The notes under the pieces were generated by a model. That model saw only the letters and a program-made list of their open reading frames with translations, had not been told where the DNA came from and searched no databases. A program made the translations under genes and the position numbers. From Rhodanobacter sp. L36 (GTDB lineage Bacteria; Pseudomonadota; Gammaproteobacteria; Xanthomonadales; Rhodanobacteraceae), in the NCBI RefSeq assembly GCF_009765755.1, contig NZ_LMUV01000002.1:643693-707692 (forward strand): a stretch of DNA of 64,000 bases, written 5' to 3'. Shown here one piece after another: positions 9,641 to 18,444 of the stretch (positions are counted from its first letter, which is position 1; each line of letters opens with the position of its first letter).

Positions 9641-9668
9641 TGGACACACGGAGGTGTCCATTCTTTTT
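9641..9668 (+). terminator. Hairpin with T-run between leuB and ilvD
   Basis: TGGACAC, loop ACGGAG, GTGTCCA, then TTCTTTTT: a 7-bp stem followed by a T-rich tract in the only sizeable gap of the operon. It looks like a weak intrinsic terminator that could lower expression of the ilv half relative to the leu half, or separate two transcripts. No convincing promoter is visible between it and ilvD. Confidence 0.45.
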
Positions 9669-9712
9669 CCGCCACGGAATGACTTCTTTTTCCACGACGA
9701 CACGGAACTAGC

Positions 9713-11431
9713 ATGCGCAGTGATGTGATGAAAACCGGGCCCGATCGTGCGCCAGCGCGCGCGATGCTTCGCGCCACCGGACTGGACGACGCAGACATCG
9801 CCAAGCCGCTGGTTGCGGTCGTGCATACCTGGTCCAACGTGAGTCCGTGCAACCTCAACCTGCGCGAACTGGCACAGGCCGCGATCGAAGGCGTGCGCGC
9901 CGCCGGCGGTACGCCGGTCGAGTTCAACACGATTGCCGTCACCGACGGCATCGCGATGGGCACGCCGGGCATGCGCGCGTCGCTGGTCAGTCGCGAGGTG
10001 ATCGCCGATTCGATCGAGCTGGCAGTGGACGGCCATTCGCTCGACGCAATGGTGGTGCTTTGCGGCTGCGACAAGACGATTCCCGCCGCCGCGATGGCGA
10101 TGGCGCGATTGAATATTCCATCGGTCGCACTCTACGGCGGCACCATCGCGCACGGCACGCACGACCAGCATCCGATCACCATCCAGCAGGTGTTCGAAGC
10201 GGTCGGTGCGCACGGCGCGGGCAAGATCAGCGACGCCGAACTCACCTCGGTCGAACGTGATGCCTGCCCCGGTGCCGGTGCATGCGGCGGGCAGTTCACT
10301 GCCAATACGATGGCGATGGTGCTGTCCACGCTGGGCTTGTCGCCGATGGGTTTCAACGACATTCCGGCCACGCACCCCGCCAAGTCCGCGGCAGCGAAGC
10401 GTTGCGGCGAACTGGTGATGGAATGCTTCGCCGCCCAGCGCACGCCACGCGAATTGCTGACGCGCACCTCGCTGCGCAACGCCGCGCGCATGGTCGCCGC
10501 GACGGCGGGTTCCACCAATGCCGTGCTGCATCTGCTGGCGATCGCGCGCGAAGCCGGCGTCGAGTGGACGCTGGAAGATTTCGAACCTGCATCGGCCGAC
10601 ACGCCGGTGATCGCCGATCTGTTGCCCGGCGGTCGCTACACCGCGGTGGAAATGTTCGGCGCGGGTGGCAGTGCGCGCGTGGCGCAGGAACTGATCAGCG
10701 CCGGCATGCTGGAAGACACGCCCACCGTCACCGGCCGCAGTCTGTTCGAAGAAGCGGCCGCCGCGCCGCGCACCGACAATCAACATGTCGTGCTTCCGGT
10801 CAGCGCGCCGCTGAAACCGCGCGGCGGTTATTCGATTCTCTACGGCAACCTCGCACCGGAAGGCTGCATCCTCAAACTGGCCGGCAAGGGCACGACGCAT
10901 TTCGAAGGCGTTGCGCGCGTGTTCGAAAGCGAGGAGCACGCGTTTGCCGCCGTGCAGGGCGGCACCCTGGTCAAGGGCGACGTCGTCGTGATCCGCAACG
11001 AAGGCCCGGCCGGCGGACCCGGCATGCGCGAGATGCTCGGTGTCACCGCCGCGCTGATCGGCCGTGGCCTGGGCGACGACGTGGCGCTGATCACCGACGG
11101 CCGTTTCAGTGGCGCCACGCATGGATTCATGGTCGGCCACATCGCACCCGAAGCAGCACGCGGCGGCCCGATCGGTTTGCTGAAAGATGGCGACCGCATC
11201 GTGATCGACGCCGCCAGCCGCGAGATTTCCACCGACGCCGATCTCACCGAGCGCCGCACCCACTGGCATCCGCCGCAACCGAAAGTGAGTCACGGCGCAC
11301 TGGCCAAGTACGCCTTGCTCGTCGGCTCCGCCTCGGACGGCGCCAGCACCCATCCCTCATCGTCGCCGGTACGTTCAGCCGTCTCGACGTCCAAACATCC
11401 CAACCAGAAAAACGCAGGAGTCTCCGCATGA
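9713..11431 (+). CDS. ilvD: Dihydroxy-acid dehydratase IlvD
   Basis: Fe-S dehydratase forming 2-oxoisovalerate and 2-oxo-3-methylvalerate. 572 residues. Conserved Cys-containing blocks are [20 protein letters not shown] and [16 protein letters not shown], and the C-terminal [16 protein letters not shown] is intact. The length fits the shorter IlvD group, with a Ser-rich tail of about 25 residues that is unusual. ATG at 9713 is taken as start, and a second in-frame ATG at 9728 ([13 protein letters not shown]) is possible. The stop overlaps ilvC as ATGA. It acts right after IlvC in both Ile and Val routes. Confidence 0.95.
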   Translation: MRSDVMKTGPDRAPARAMLRATGLDDADIAKPLVAVVHTWSNVSPCNLNLRELAQAAIEGVRAAGGTPVEFNTIAVTDGIAMGTPGMRASLVSREVIADSIELAVDGHSLDAMVVLCGCDKTIPAAAMAMARLNIPSVALYGGTIAHGTHDQHPITIQQVFEAVGAHGAGKISDAELTSVERDACPGAGACGGQFTANTMAMVLSTLGLSPMGFNDIPATHPAKSAAAKRCGELVMECFAAQRTPRELLTRTSLRNAARMVAATAGSTNAVLHLLAIAREAGVEWTLEDFEPASADTPVIADLLPGGRYTAVEMFGAGGSARVAQELISAGMLEDTPTVTGRSLFEEAAAAPRTDNQHVVLPVSAPLKPRGGYSILYGNLAPEGCILKLAGKGTTHFEGVARVFESEEHAFAAVQGGTLVKGDVVVIRNEGPAGGPGMREMLGVTAALIGRGLGDDVALITDGRFSGATHGFMVGHIAPEAARGGPIGLLKDGDRIVIDAASREISTDADLTERRTHWHPPQPKVSHGALAKYALLVGSASDGASTHPSSSPVRSAVSTSKHPNQKNAGVSA

Positions 11432-12453
11432 GCAGCACACCTTCCTCCGACACCCAGCCTTACGCCGGCCGCATCGCCGTACTCGGTTATGGCAGCCAGG
11501 GTCGCGCGCACGCGCTGAACCTGCGCGACTCCGGCCTCGACGTGGTGGTCGGCCTGCGGCCTGGCGGCCCGACCTGGAAAAAAGCCGAGGCCGACGGCTT
11601 CGCCGTGGTCGAACCGGCGCACGCCGTCAAAGGCGCCGACCTCGTCGCCGTGCTGACGCCGGACATGGTGCAGCCCGCGCTCTACAAGGACGCCATCGAA
11701 CCGAACATCAAACCCGGCGCCGCGTTGTTGTTCGCGCACGGTTTCAACATCCACTTCGGTCAGATCAAGCCGCGAGAAGACATCGACGTGATCCTGGTGG
11801 CACCGAAGGGACCGGGCGCACTCGTACGCACCGAGTACGAGCGCGGTCGTGGCGTGCCTTCCATCTGGGCCGTGCATCAAGACGTGAGTGGCGAAGCTGA
11901 AGCAAAGACCAAGGCCTACGCCGACGGCATCGGTGGTGGACGCGCCATGCTGATCAAGACCGACTTCAAGGAAGAGACCGAAACGGATTTGTTCGGCGAA
12001 CAGGCCGTGTTGTGCGGCGGTGCCAGCGAGTTGGTGATCAAGGGTTTCGAGACCCTCGTGGAAGCCGGTTACCAGCCGGAGATCGCGTATTACGAAGTGA
12101 TGCACGAACTGAAGCTGATCGTCGACCTGTTCTACGAAGGCGGCATCACCCGCATGCTGGAGTTCATCTCCGAAACCGCGCAGTACGGCGATTACGTGAG
12201 TGGTCCGCGCATCGTCGACGCCGACACCAAGGCGCGCATGAAGGCCGTGCTGACCGATATCCAGGACGGCACGTTCGCCAGGAACTGGACGGCTGAATAC
12301 AAGGCGGGCCTGCCGAACTACAAGAAGTTCAAGCAGGCCGATCTCGATCATCCGATCGAGAAAGTCGGCGCGAAGCTTCGCGCGCGCATGCCGTGGCTGC
12401 AGACGTCGAACGACAAACCCGCTGCTGCAACGCCGCTGAAAAAAGTTGGCTGA
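11428..12453 (+). CDS. ilvC: Ketol-acid reductoisomerase IlvC (class I)
   Basis: NADPH-dependent rearrangement and reduction of acetohydroxy acids. 341 residues, the short class I form. Rossmann motif [21 protein letters not shown] is near the N-terminus. The knotted C-terminal domain carries [19 protein letters not shown] and [17 protein letters not shown] with the Mg-binding Asp and Glu. ATG at 11428 overlaps the ilvD stop (ATGA) and follows GCAGGAGTCTCCGC, a clear ribosome site. The same frame is open far upstream but is only an antisense-free run inside ilvD. Confidence 0.97.
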   Translation: MSSTPSSDTQPYAGRIAVLGYGSQGRAHALNLRDSGLDVVVGLRPGGPTWKKAEADGFAVVEPAHAVKGADLVAVLTPDMVQPALYKDAIEPNIKPGAALLFAHGFNIHFGQIKPREDIDVILVAPKGPGALVRTEYERGRGVPSIWAVHQDVSGEAEAKTKAYADGIGGGRAMLIKTDFKEETETDLFGEQAVLCGGASELVIKGFETLVEAGYQPEIAYYEVMHELKLIVDLFYEGGITRMLEFISETAQYGDYVSGPRIVDADTKARMKAVLTDIQDGTFARNWTAEYKAGLPNYKKFKQADLDHPIEKVGAKLRARMPWLQTSNDKPAAATPLKKVG

Positions 12454-12523
12454 CTTGCTTCAACTCACTTCCTTCCGCGTGGCGGGAAGTGAACTTTTTT
12501 ACGCACGAATGAAGGACCCCGAT

Positions 12524-14392
12524 GTGAACGCGCAACCACTGAAAGCCGAGATCGCCGCGGATCATCATCCACTGGCCGGTCAACCGATGACTGGTGCCGA
12601 GGTGATCGTGCAAGTGCTCGCCGACGAAGGCGTGAGTGTGATGTTCGGCTATTCCGGCGGCGCGATTCTGCCGGTGTATGACGCGCTGTTTCGCTACAAC
12701 GCCGAGCATCCCGGCGAAGGCGGCGTCGAGCCGATGCCGCTGATCGTGCCGGCCAACGAACAAGGCGCGGGTTTCATGGCGGCCGGCTATGCGCGCGCGT
12801 CGGGCAAGGTCGGCGTGGCGGTGGTCACGTCCGGCCCGGGCGCCACCAACATGGTGACGCCAGTGCGCGACTCGATGGCCGACTCCGTGCCACTGGTGGT
12901 GATCTGCGGCCAGGTCGCCCGGGCCTCGATCGGCAGTGATGCATTTCAGGAAGCGCCGATCAGCAACATCATGGGCGCGTGCGCGAAGCACGTGTTTCTG
13001 GTTACCGATCCGGGACGACTCGAAGTGACCCTGCGCACCGCGTTCGAGATCGCACGCAGCGGTCGGCCTGGCCCGGTGGTGATCGACGTGCCGAAGGATG
13101 TGCAGAACGCCGCGCTGAACTTTCGCGGCGAAGGTCGCCTGCCGATTCCGGGTTATCGCGCGCGCCTGCAAACGGTGCAGTCGGCGCATGTAAGTGATGC
13201 CGAATGTGCAACGTTCTTCGCGGCGCTGGAGCAATCGAAACGCCCGCTGATTTATGCAGGTGGTGGCCTGATCGCCTCCGGCGCATCCGCGGCACTGCGC
13301 GCGTTCGTCGATGACTTCGGTCTGCCGGTCACCACCACGCTGATGGGTCTGGGCGCGTTCGACACCACCGATTCGCTCGCGTTGCACATGCTTGGCATGC
13401 ACGGCACCGCATACGCGAACTACGCCGTGGACGATTGCGACTTCATGCTGACACTGGGCGCGCGCTTCGACGATCGCGTGGCCGGCGTACCGGACAAATT
13501 CGCGCCGACGGCGAAGTTCATCGCGCAGATCGATATCGATCCGGCCGAGATCGGCAAGGTCAAGCCGGTGCATTGGCATCACAACGGTGATCTGCGCCTG
13601 ACGCTGGATCGGTTGCGCCAGTACGGCACGCGCCACGGCTTTCGTCCGCGTCAGGACGGTCGCTATGCAACGTGGCACGCACAGATTGCCGAACTCAAGC
13701 GCGCCCACGCGATGAACTACGACCGCGACAGCGCGATGATCCAGCCGTATGCGGTGATCGAGGCGATCAATCGCATCACGCAGGGTCGCGCGGTGATCAG
13801 CACCGGCGTGGGCCAGCACCAGATGTGGGCGGCGCAATATTTCGATTTCCGAGAACCGCGGCATTGGCTCAGTTCCGGCTCGATGGGCACGATGGGTTTC
13901 GGCCTGCCAGCGGCCATCGGCGCGCAGTTCGCGCGGCCGGATGCCGTGGTGATCGACATCGATGGCGACTCCAGCATTCGCATGAACATCGGCGAGCTCG
14001 AAACCGTCACGACCTATGGTCTGCCAGTGAAAGTGGTGGTACTCAACAACGTCGGCGACGGCATGGTGCGGCAGTGGCAAAAACTGTTCTTCAAGGGCCG
14101 CTTCGCCAGCTCCGACAAAAGCCTGCATCGCAAGGACTTCATCAAGGCCGCACAGGCCGACGGTTTCGAATGGGCGAAGCGGCTGGAGAACAAGGACGAA
14201 CTGTCGAAAACCATCATTGACTTCCTCGCCTTCGACGGCCCGGCATTTCTCGAAGTGATGATCGATCCGGATGCCGGGGTGTATCCGATGGTCGGACCCG
14301 GCGCGAGTTACGCACAGATGATCACCGGCGACTGCATCGCCTCGCGCCAGCAGGTCGCCGAAAGCGAAGCTGCGCGCGACGACATGTTCTGA
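12524..14392 (+). CDS. ilvB: Acetolactate synthase large subunit
   Basis: ThDP-dependent catalytic subunit forming acetolactate and acetohydroxybutyrate. About 622 residues: an N-terminal ThDP-pyrimidine domain from MTGAEVIVQVLADEGV with the catalytic Glu in VPANEQGAGFMAAGYAR, a central FAD-binding domain, and a C-terminal ThDP-PP domain with DGDSSIRMN and LNNVGDGMVRQWQ. I place the start at GTG 12524 because AAGGA lies seven bases upstream; an in-frame ATG at 12509 would add five residues. It could equally be called ilvG or ilvI. The small subunit follows six bases after the stop. Confidence 0.93.
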   Translation: MNAQPLKAEIAADHHPLAGQPMTGAEVIVQVLADEGVSVMFGYSGGAILPVYDALFRYNAEHPGEGGVEPMPLIVPANEQGAGFMAAGYARASGKVGVAVVTSGPGATNMVTPVRDSMADSVPLVVICGQVARASIGSDAFQEAPISNIMGACAKHVFLVTDPGRLEVTLRTAFEIARSGRPGPVVIDVPKDVQNAALNFRGEGRLPIPGYRARLQTVQSAHVSDAECATFFAALEQSKRPLIYAGGGLIASGASAALRAFVDDFGLPVTTTLMGLGAFDTTDSLALHMLGMHGTAYANYAVDDCDFMLTLGARFDDRVAGVPDKFAPTAKFIAQIDIDPAEIGKVKPVHWHHNGDLRLTLDRLRQYGTRHGFRPRQDGRYATWHAQIAELKRAHAMNYDRDSAMIQPYAVIEAINRITQGRAVISTGVGQHQMWAAQYFDFREPRHWLSSGSMGTMGFGLPAAIGAQFARPDAVVIDIDGDSSIRMNIGELETVTTYGLPVKVVVLNNVGDGMVRQWQKLFFKGRFASSDKSLHRKDFIKAAQADGFEWAKRLENKDELSKTIIDFLAFDGPAFLEVMIDPDAGVYPMVGPGASYAQMITGDCIASRQQVAESEAARDDMF

Positions 14393-14397
14393 TCAGG

Positions 14398-14670
14398 ATG
14401 ACGACGAACCACGCCATGCGCCACACACTTTCCATCCTGTTGCAGAACGAGGCCGGCGCGCTGGTCCGCGTGGCCGGCCTGTTTGCCGCGCGCAGCCACA
14501 ACATCGACTCACTCACCGTTGCTGCGACCAATGATCCGGCGATTTCCCAACTCACGCTGGTGGTTCACGGCGACGAAGACACGCTGGAACAGATCTTGCG
14601 GCAGACACGCAAGCTGATCGACGTACTCGACGTGATCACGCTGTCGCTGGTCGGCGACACGGTCGCCTGA
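14398..14670 (+). CDS. ilvN: Acetolactate synthase small (regulatory) subunit, ACT domain
   Basis: 90 residues, essentially one ACT domain: HTLSILLQNEAGALVRVAGLFAARSHNIDSL is the usual N-terminal half that binds the feedback amino acid. This is the short IlvM/IlvN size, without the C-terminal domain of IlvH-type subunits, so feedback control may be limited. It starts six bases after ilvB, preceded by GATCAGG, and lies 20 bases before ilvA. The name ilvM would be equally valid. Expected to bind the large subunit and raise its activity. Confidence 0.93.
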   Translation: MTTNHAMRHTLSILLQNEAGALVRVAGLFAARSHNIDSLTVAATNDPAISQLTLVVHGDEDTLEQILRQTRKLIDVLDVITLSLVGDTVA

Positions 14671-14690
14671 CCGATGACGGAACATCGCCC

Positions 14691-16259
14691 ATGAACGCGC
14701 ATGTGGAAGCGCGGCCGCCGACGCACCCAATGATTTCCGGCCGCGAGCTTTTGCGTCGCGCATCGACGGCACAGGTCTACGACGTGGCGCGCGAAACCGC
14801 GCTCGAATCCGCACCGCTGATGTCTGCTCGGCTGGCCTGCAACGTGCTGCTGAAACGCGAGGATCAGCAGCCGGTGTTTTCGTTCAAGCTGCGCGGCGCG
14901 TACAACCGCATGGTGCAACTCGACGCGTCGCAACGCGCGCGCGGCGTGATCGCCGCCTCCGCCGGCAACCACGCGCAAGGTGTGGCACTGGCCGCAGCGA
15001 AACTCGGCATCCGCGCCACCATCGTGATGCCGGTAACCGCGCCGCAAGTGAAGATCGATGCCGTTCGCCGCCTCGGTGGCGACGCGGTAAACATCGTGCT
15101 TGCCGGCGACTCATACAGCGATGCGCAGTTGGAAGCGGCACGTTTGCAATCCGTCGGGCTGCAGACGTTCGTGCATCCGTTCGACGACGCCGACGTGATC
15201 GCCGGCCAGGCCACCGTCGCGCTGGAAATCCTGAAACAGCATCCGGGTCCGTTGCACGCCGTGTTCGTGCCGGTCGGCGGTGGTGGCCTGCTCGCCGGGA
15301 TCGCGAGCTGCATCAAGTTGCTGCGACCCGAAGTGAAAGTGATCGGCGTGCAGGCAACGGATTCGAATGCGATGACGCAATCGCTCGCCGCTGGAAAACG
15401 CATCGCGTTGACCGACGTCGGCCTGTTCGCCGATGGCACGGCGGTGAAGCAGGTCGGCGAGCTCACCTTCGCGTTGTGCCGGCAATATGTCGACGACATG
15501 CTCACCGTCGACACCGACGCGATCTGCGCATCGATCCGCGACATCTACCAGGAAACCCGCAGCGTGCCGGAGCCAGCCGGCGCCCTGGCACTCGCCGGCC
15601 TGAAGCAATATGTCGCCACCCACGGCGCATGCGATGGTGCGCTGGTCGCTATCGTCTCGGGCGCCAACATGAATTTTGATCGGCTGCGCTTTGTCGCCGA
15701 GCGCGCCGAAGTCGGCGAGCAGCGCGAAGCGGTGTTTGCGGTGACGATCCCCGAACAGCGCGGCAGCTTCCGCCGCTTCTGCGCCGCGCTCGGTCAGCAC
15801 AGCATCACCGAGTTCAACTACCGCATCGGCGATGCCGCCCAGGCGCATCTGTTTGTCGGCGTGCAGACATCGCATCGCAGCGAACGCGAGGCGCTGATCG
15901 CCGCTTTCCATGCGCAGAATTTCGGCGTGCTCGACCTCACCGATGACGAGCTGGCCAAGCTGCACTTGCGACACATGATCGGTGGCCACTCCGCACTCGC
16001 GCACAACGAACGTCTCTACCGTTTCGAATTTCCGGAGCGGCCCGGCGCGTTGATCCGTTTCCTGCGCCACTTGCATCCGGACTGGAACGTGAGCCTGTTT
16101 CACTACCGCAACCACGGTGCCGACTATGGCCGCATCCTCGTCGGCATCCAGGTGCCCGACGACGAGCAGGCATTGTTCCAGCGCTTCCTCGACACGCTCG
16201 GCTATCCCTGCGTGGATGAAAGCGATCATCCGGCGTATCGGCTGCTGCTGCGCAAGTAA
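14691..16259 (+). CDS. ilvA: Threonine ammonia-lyase, biosynthetic (IlvA)
   Basis: PLP enzyme deaminating threonine to 2-oxobutyrate, the entry to isoleucine. 522 residues: a catalytic domain with the PLP lysine in FSFKLRGAYN, the Ser loop ASAGNHAQG and the phosphate loop VPVGGGGLLAG, then two C-terminal ACT-like regulatory domains (about residues 335-510) expected to bind Ile and Val. The length matches the feedback-regulated biosynthetic form, not the catabolic TdcB. It is the last gene of the operon, 20 bases after ilvN. Its substrate is made by thrB/thrC at the start of the window. Confidence 0.96.
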   Translation: MNAHVEARPPTHPMISGRELLRRASTAQVYDVARETALESAPLMSARLACNVLLKREDQQPVFSFKLRGAYNRMVQLDASQRARGVIAASAGNHAQGVALAAAKLGIRATIVMPVTAPQVKIDAVRRLGGDAVNIVLAGDSYSDAQLEAARLQSVGLQTFVHPFDDADVIAGQATVALEILKQHPGPLHAVFVPVGGGGLLAGIASCIKLLRPEVKVIGVQATDSNAMTQSLAAGKRIALTDVGLFADGTAVKQVGELTFALCRQYVDDMLTVDTDAICASIRDIYQETRSVPEPAGALALAGLKQYVATHGACDGALVAIVSGANMNFDRLRFVAERAEVGEQREAVFAVTIPEQRGSFRRFCAALGQHSITEFNYRIGDAAQAHLFVGVQTSHRSEREALIAAFHAQNFGVLDLTDDELAKLHLRHMIGGHSALAHNERLYRFEFPERPGALIRFLRHLHPDWNVSLFHYRNHGADYGRILVGIQVPDDEQALFQRFLDTLGYPCVDESDHPAYRLLLRK

Positions 16260-16277
16260 CTGCGCCGGCTTTTTTTT
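16250..16277 (+). terminator. Weak terminator after ilvA
   Basis: GCGCA and TGCGC flank the ilvA stop codon, followed by CGGC and eight T at 16270-16277. The stem is only 5 bp, but the T-run is strong and the position at the operon end is right. Confidence 0.45.
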
Positions 16278-16343
16278 AAGGACACAACGCGAGCTGCGAC
16301 TGGCGACCGCGTTTCCCGCAATCGGTCACGTTAGACTGATGCG

Positions 16344-17372
16344 ATGTCACCCACCCCCCGCAAGCGCCAGCCACGCAAGCCGAATCCGTCGCCTGCGACG
16401 CGTCCGCGACCGGGTGCGCCGCGAGCGGTCGCGCGCAAGGCACCGGTTCCCGCTGACAGTTCGACGCGCGCCACACGCGTACTGAACTGGCTGCTGCGAA
16501 AACTGCCGACGCGGTACCGCGACAAGGCGCTGGATTATCTGGTGCTCACGCGCATGGATCGCCCGATCGGCGCGCTGCTGCTGCTGTGGCCGACATGGTG
16601 GGCGCTGTGGCTGGCCGCCGGCGATTTTCCGCCGTGGAAACCGCTGATCATTTTCACGCTGGGCGTGTTCGCGATGCGGGCGGCCGGCTGTGCGATCAAC
16701 GACTACGCCGATCGCAAGCTCGATCCGCAGGTGGCGCGCACGGCCGGCCGGCCGATCGCCAGCGGTCGCGTGACGCCGCGCGAAGCGCTGGTGGTGTTCG
16801 CCGTGTTGCTGGTATTCGCCTTTGTGCTGGTGCTCTTCACCAATCGCTTCACGATCGAATTGTCGTTCGTCGGCGCGGCGCTGGCGGCGCTGTACCCGTT
16901 TACCAAACGCTACACGTCGATGCCGCAAGTGGTGCTCGGCGCAGCGTTCGGCTGGTCGATACCGATGGCCTTTGCGGCTGTCACCCATCACGTGCCGCCA
17001 GTAGGCTGGCTATTGTTCATCGGCAACATCATCTGGTCGGTGGTGTACGACACCGAATACGCGATGGTCGATCGCGACGACGACATCAAGGCCGGCGCGA
17101 AATCCACCGCGATCCTGTTCGGCGACGCCGACCTGCCGATACTCGGCGTGTTGATGGGCACGTTTCTGCTGACCATGTTGTTCGTCGGACAACGTGCCGC
17201 GCTGGGCTGGCCGTACTGGTCGGGCCTGCTGATCGCCGCCGCCCTGTTCGGCTATCAGCTGTGGATGATTCGCGGCCGCGCACGCGACACCTGCCTCCGT
17301 GCATTCCGCCACAACAACTGGCTCGGTCTGGTCGTGTGGATCGGCATTGTGCTCGCGCTGGCGGTGCGCTGA
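16344..17372 (+). CDS. ubiA: 4-hydroxybenzoate octaprenyltransferase UbiA
   Basis: Integral membrane prenyltransferase joining 4-hydroxybenzoate and a polyprenyl diphosphate in ubiquinone synthesis. 342 residues. The two Asp-rich motifs are present: NDYADRKLDPQVARTAGRP and YDTEYAMVDRDDDIKAGAKS. About eight hydrophobic segments run from LLLLWPTWWALWL onward. The first 55 residues are a Pro/Arg/Lys-rich extension not found in the roughly 290-residue E. coli protein; a start nearer residue 40 would shorten it, but no internal Met fits well before MDRPIG. It ends two bases from the convergent comF-type gene. Confidence 0.93.
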   Translation: MSPTPRKRQPRKPNPSPATRPRPGAPRAVARKAPVPADSSTRATRVLNWLLRKLPTRYRDKALDYLVLTRMDRPIGALLLLWPTWWALWLAAGDFPPWKPLIIFTLGVFAMRAAGCAINDYADRKLDPQVARTAGRPIASGRVTPREALVVFAVLLVFAFVLVLFTNRFTIELSFVGAALAALYPFTKRYTSMPQVVLGAAFGWSIPMAFAAVTHHVPPVGWLLFIGNIIWSVVYDTEYAMVDRDDDIKAGAKSTAILFGDADLPILGVLMGTFLLTMLFVGQRAALGWPYWSGLLIAAALFGYQLWMIRGRARDTCLRAFRHNNWLGLVVWIGIVLALAVR

Positions 17373-17374
17373 GT

Positions 17375-18088
17375 TCAACCCCGCGGCGACGGTGCGCGCG
17401 CCAGCGCCCAGACGTCGACGCGTTGCACACCATTACGCCTGAGCACGCGCGCGCATTCGGCGAGCGTGGCGCCCGTGGTCATCACGTCATCGAGAATCGC
17501 CACGTGCGCAGGCAACGCGACGCCTTCGCGCAAGACGAACGCACCGCGAACATTGCGGCGGCGGCTGAGCGCGTCGAGTTCGGTTTGCGCATCGGTAGCG
17601 CGGAAGCGTTGCAGAATGTCGTGACGCAGTGGCACATCCAGCGCGCGCGCGAGCGGTCGCGCCAATTCCAGCGCCTGGTTGTAACCGCGCTGGCGCAATC
17701 GCTTTTGATGCAGCGGCACGACCAGCAAGAGTTGCGGCAGCTGCACGGGACAAGGCTCGCGTTGCCACAGCGTCGACAACACGCGTCCGGCGGCAAGATC
17801 GGCGCCGAACTTGTAGCGAGATTCCAGTCGGTCCAATGGCCAGCCGTATCGAAATGGCGCCCAGGCCGCATGCCACGATGGCGTGCGTCGCAGGCATTGG
17901 CCGCACATCGGCGCGGACACCGCCAGTGGAAGTGCGCAGCGCGCGCAGCAACTGCGATTACGTGGCAGCTCTAACGCACATTCGCCACACAGGTCGATAC
18001 CCTCGGAGCCCGCCGCGCCGCAGAGCAGGCAGCGTGGCGGCAACACGAAACGCGTCAGTCGCCGCCATGATTTTTCTAGCGCTTCCAT
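17375..18088 (-). CDS. comF: ComF family phosphoribosyltransferase-like protein
   Basis: 237 residues. An N-terminal four-cysteine zinc module (CLLCGAAGSEGIDLCGECAL, then CCARCALP and CGQCLRR) precedes a type I phosphoribosyltransferase domain with the PRPP loop VAILDDVMTTGATLAE near the C-terminus. ComF/GntX proteins are linked to DNA uptake and use of imported DNA; the exact reaction is unknown. ATG at 18088 is chosen; a TTG at 18103 would add five residues. The gene shares the minus strand with the frameshifted small gene just upstream and may be transcribed with it. Confidence 0.88.
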   Translation of the reverse strand: MEALEKSWRRLTRFVLPPRCLLCGAAGSEGIDLCGECALELPRNRSCCARCALPLAVSAPMCGQCLRRTPSWHAAWAPFRYGWPLDRLESRYKFGADLAAGRVLSTLWQREPCPVQLPQLLLVVPLHQKRLRQRGYNQALELARPLARALDVPLRHDILQRFRATDAQTELDALSRRRNVRGAFVLREGVALPAHVAILDDVMTTGATLAECARVLRRNGVQRVDVWALARAPSPRG

Positions 18089-18099
18089 GCGCAATGTGG

Positions 18100-18305
18100 T
18101 CAACGCGCCGGCTTGAACAGCGCGGCGTCGAGGATCGACCAGAGGTGGATCAACCAGCCGAGCCAGAGGATCACAGCAGGCCGGCCAGCACGAACATCAC
18201 GATCGCGATCAGTAATCGTCCCTGCACCAGTTGGCCCAAGCCCGGGATGAAGAAGCTGCATATCGCCGCGAGCACATTGCCCGAGCTTCCCTGTCCTTCA
18301 CTCAT
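18100..18305 (-). pseudogene. Small membrane protein gene with an apparent one-base frameshift
   Basis: From ATG at 18305 the frame reads MSEGQGSSGNVLAAICSFF, then IPGLGQLVQGRLLIAIVMFV, and stops at TGA (18173-18171) after 44 residues. In the next frame the sequence continues without break as ILWLGWLIHLWSILDAALF and KPAR to a stop at 18102-18100. This is exactly the second hydrophobic helix and charged end expected of such a protein. Adding one base (CTG CTG TGG ATC) restores a single frame of about 68 residues with two membrane segments. It is either a real mutation, a programmed shift or a base missed in sequencing. RBS GAAGGACA-type sequence is not distinct. Function unknown. Confidence 0.65.
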
Positions 18306-18358
18306 GTCGATTCATCCCGCGCTGATTTCGATGCGCTGATGGTAACGGGATTGGCGTC

Positions 18359-18389
18359 GTCAACCAGAGTGTTGTCAGGTTTGGTTGAC
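18359..18389. promoter_or_regulatory. BirA-like biotin operator before bioB
   Basis: GTCAACCA (18359-18366) and TGGTTGAC (18382-18389) form a perfect 8-bp inverted repeat with a 15-base spacer. Each arm matches the BirA half-site GTAAACC/GGTTTAC at 6 of 7 positions, with one extra base between arms compared with E. coli. The right arm overlaps TTGACA (18385-18390), a consensus -35, so occupancy would block the bioB promoter. A BirA repressor is the natural candidate in gammaproteobacteria. Confidence 0.6.
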
Positions 18390-18444
18390 ACGCTCCGGAG
18401 CGACTTCCACACTCTTTCGCTTCACGCACCGGAGTTGCCGTTCC

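Noticed and set aside
8495-11353. A 952-codon open frame on the minus strand across leuB and ilvD
   Set aside because: It is antisense to two unmistakable genes, is rich in Arg/His/Gln as expected of a high-GC shadow frame, and shows no domain.
11377-11394. AGCCGTCT-CGACGTCC inside the end of ilvD, MetJ-like octamers
   Set aside because: Within coding sequence in a GC-rich genome such near-matches are expected by chance, and no promoter is visible before ilvC.
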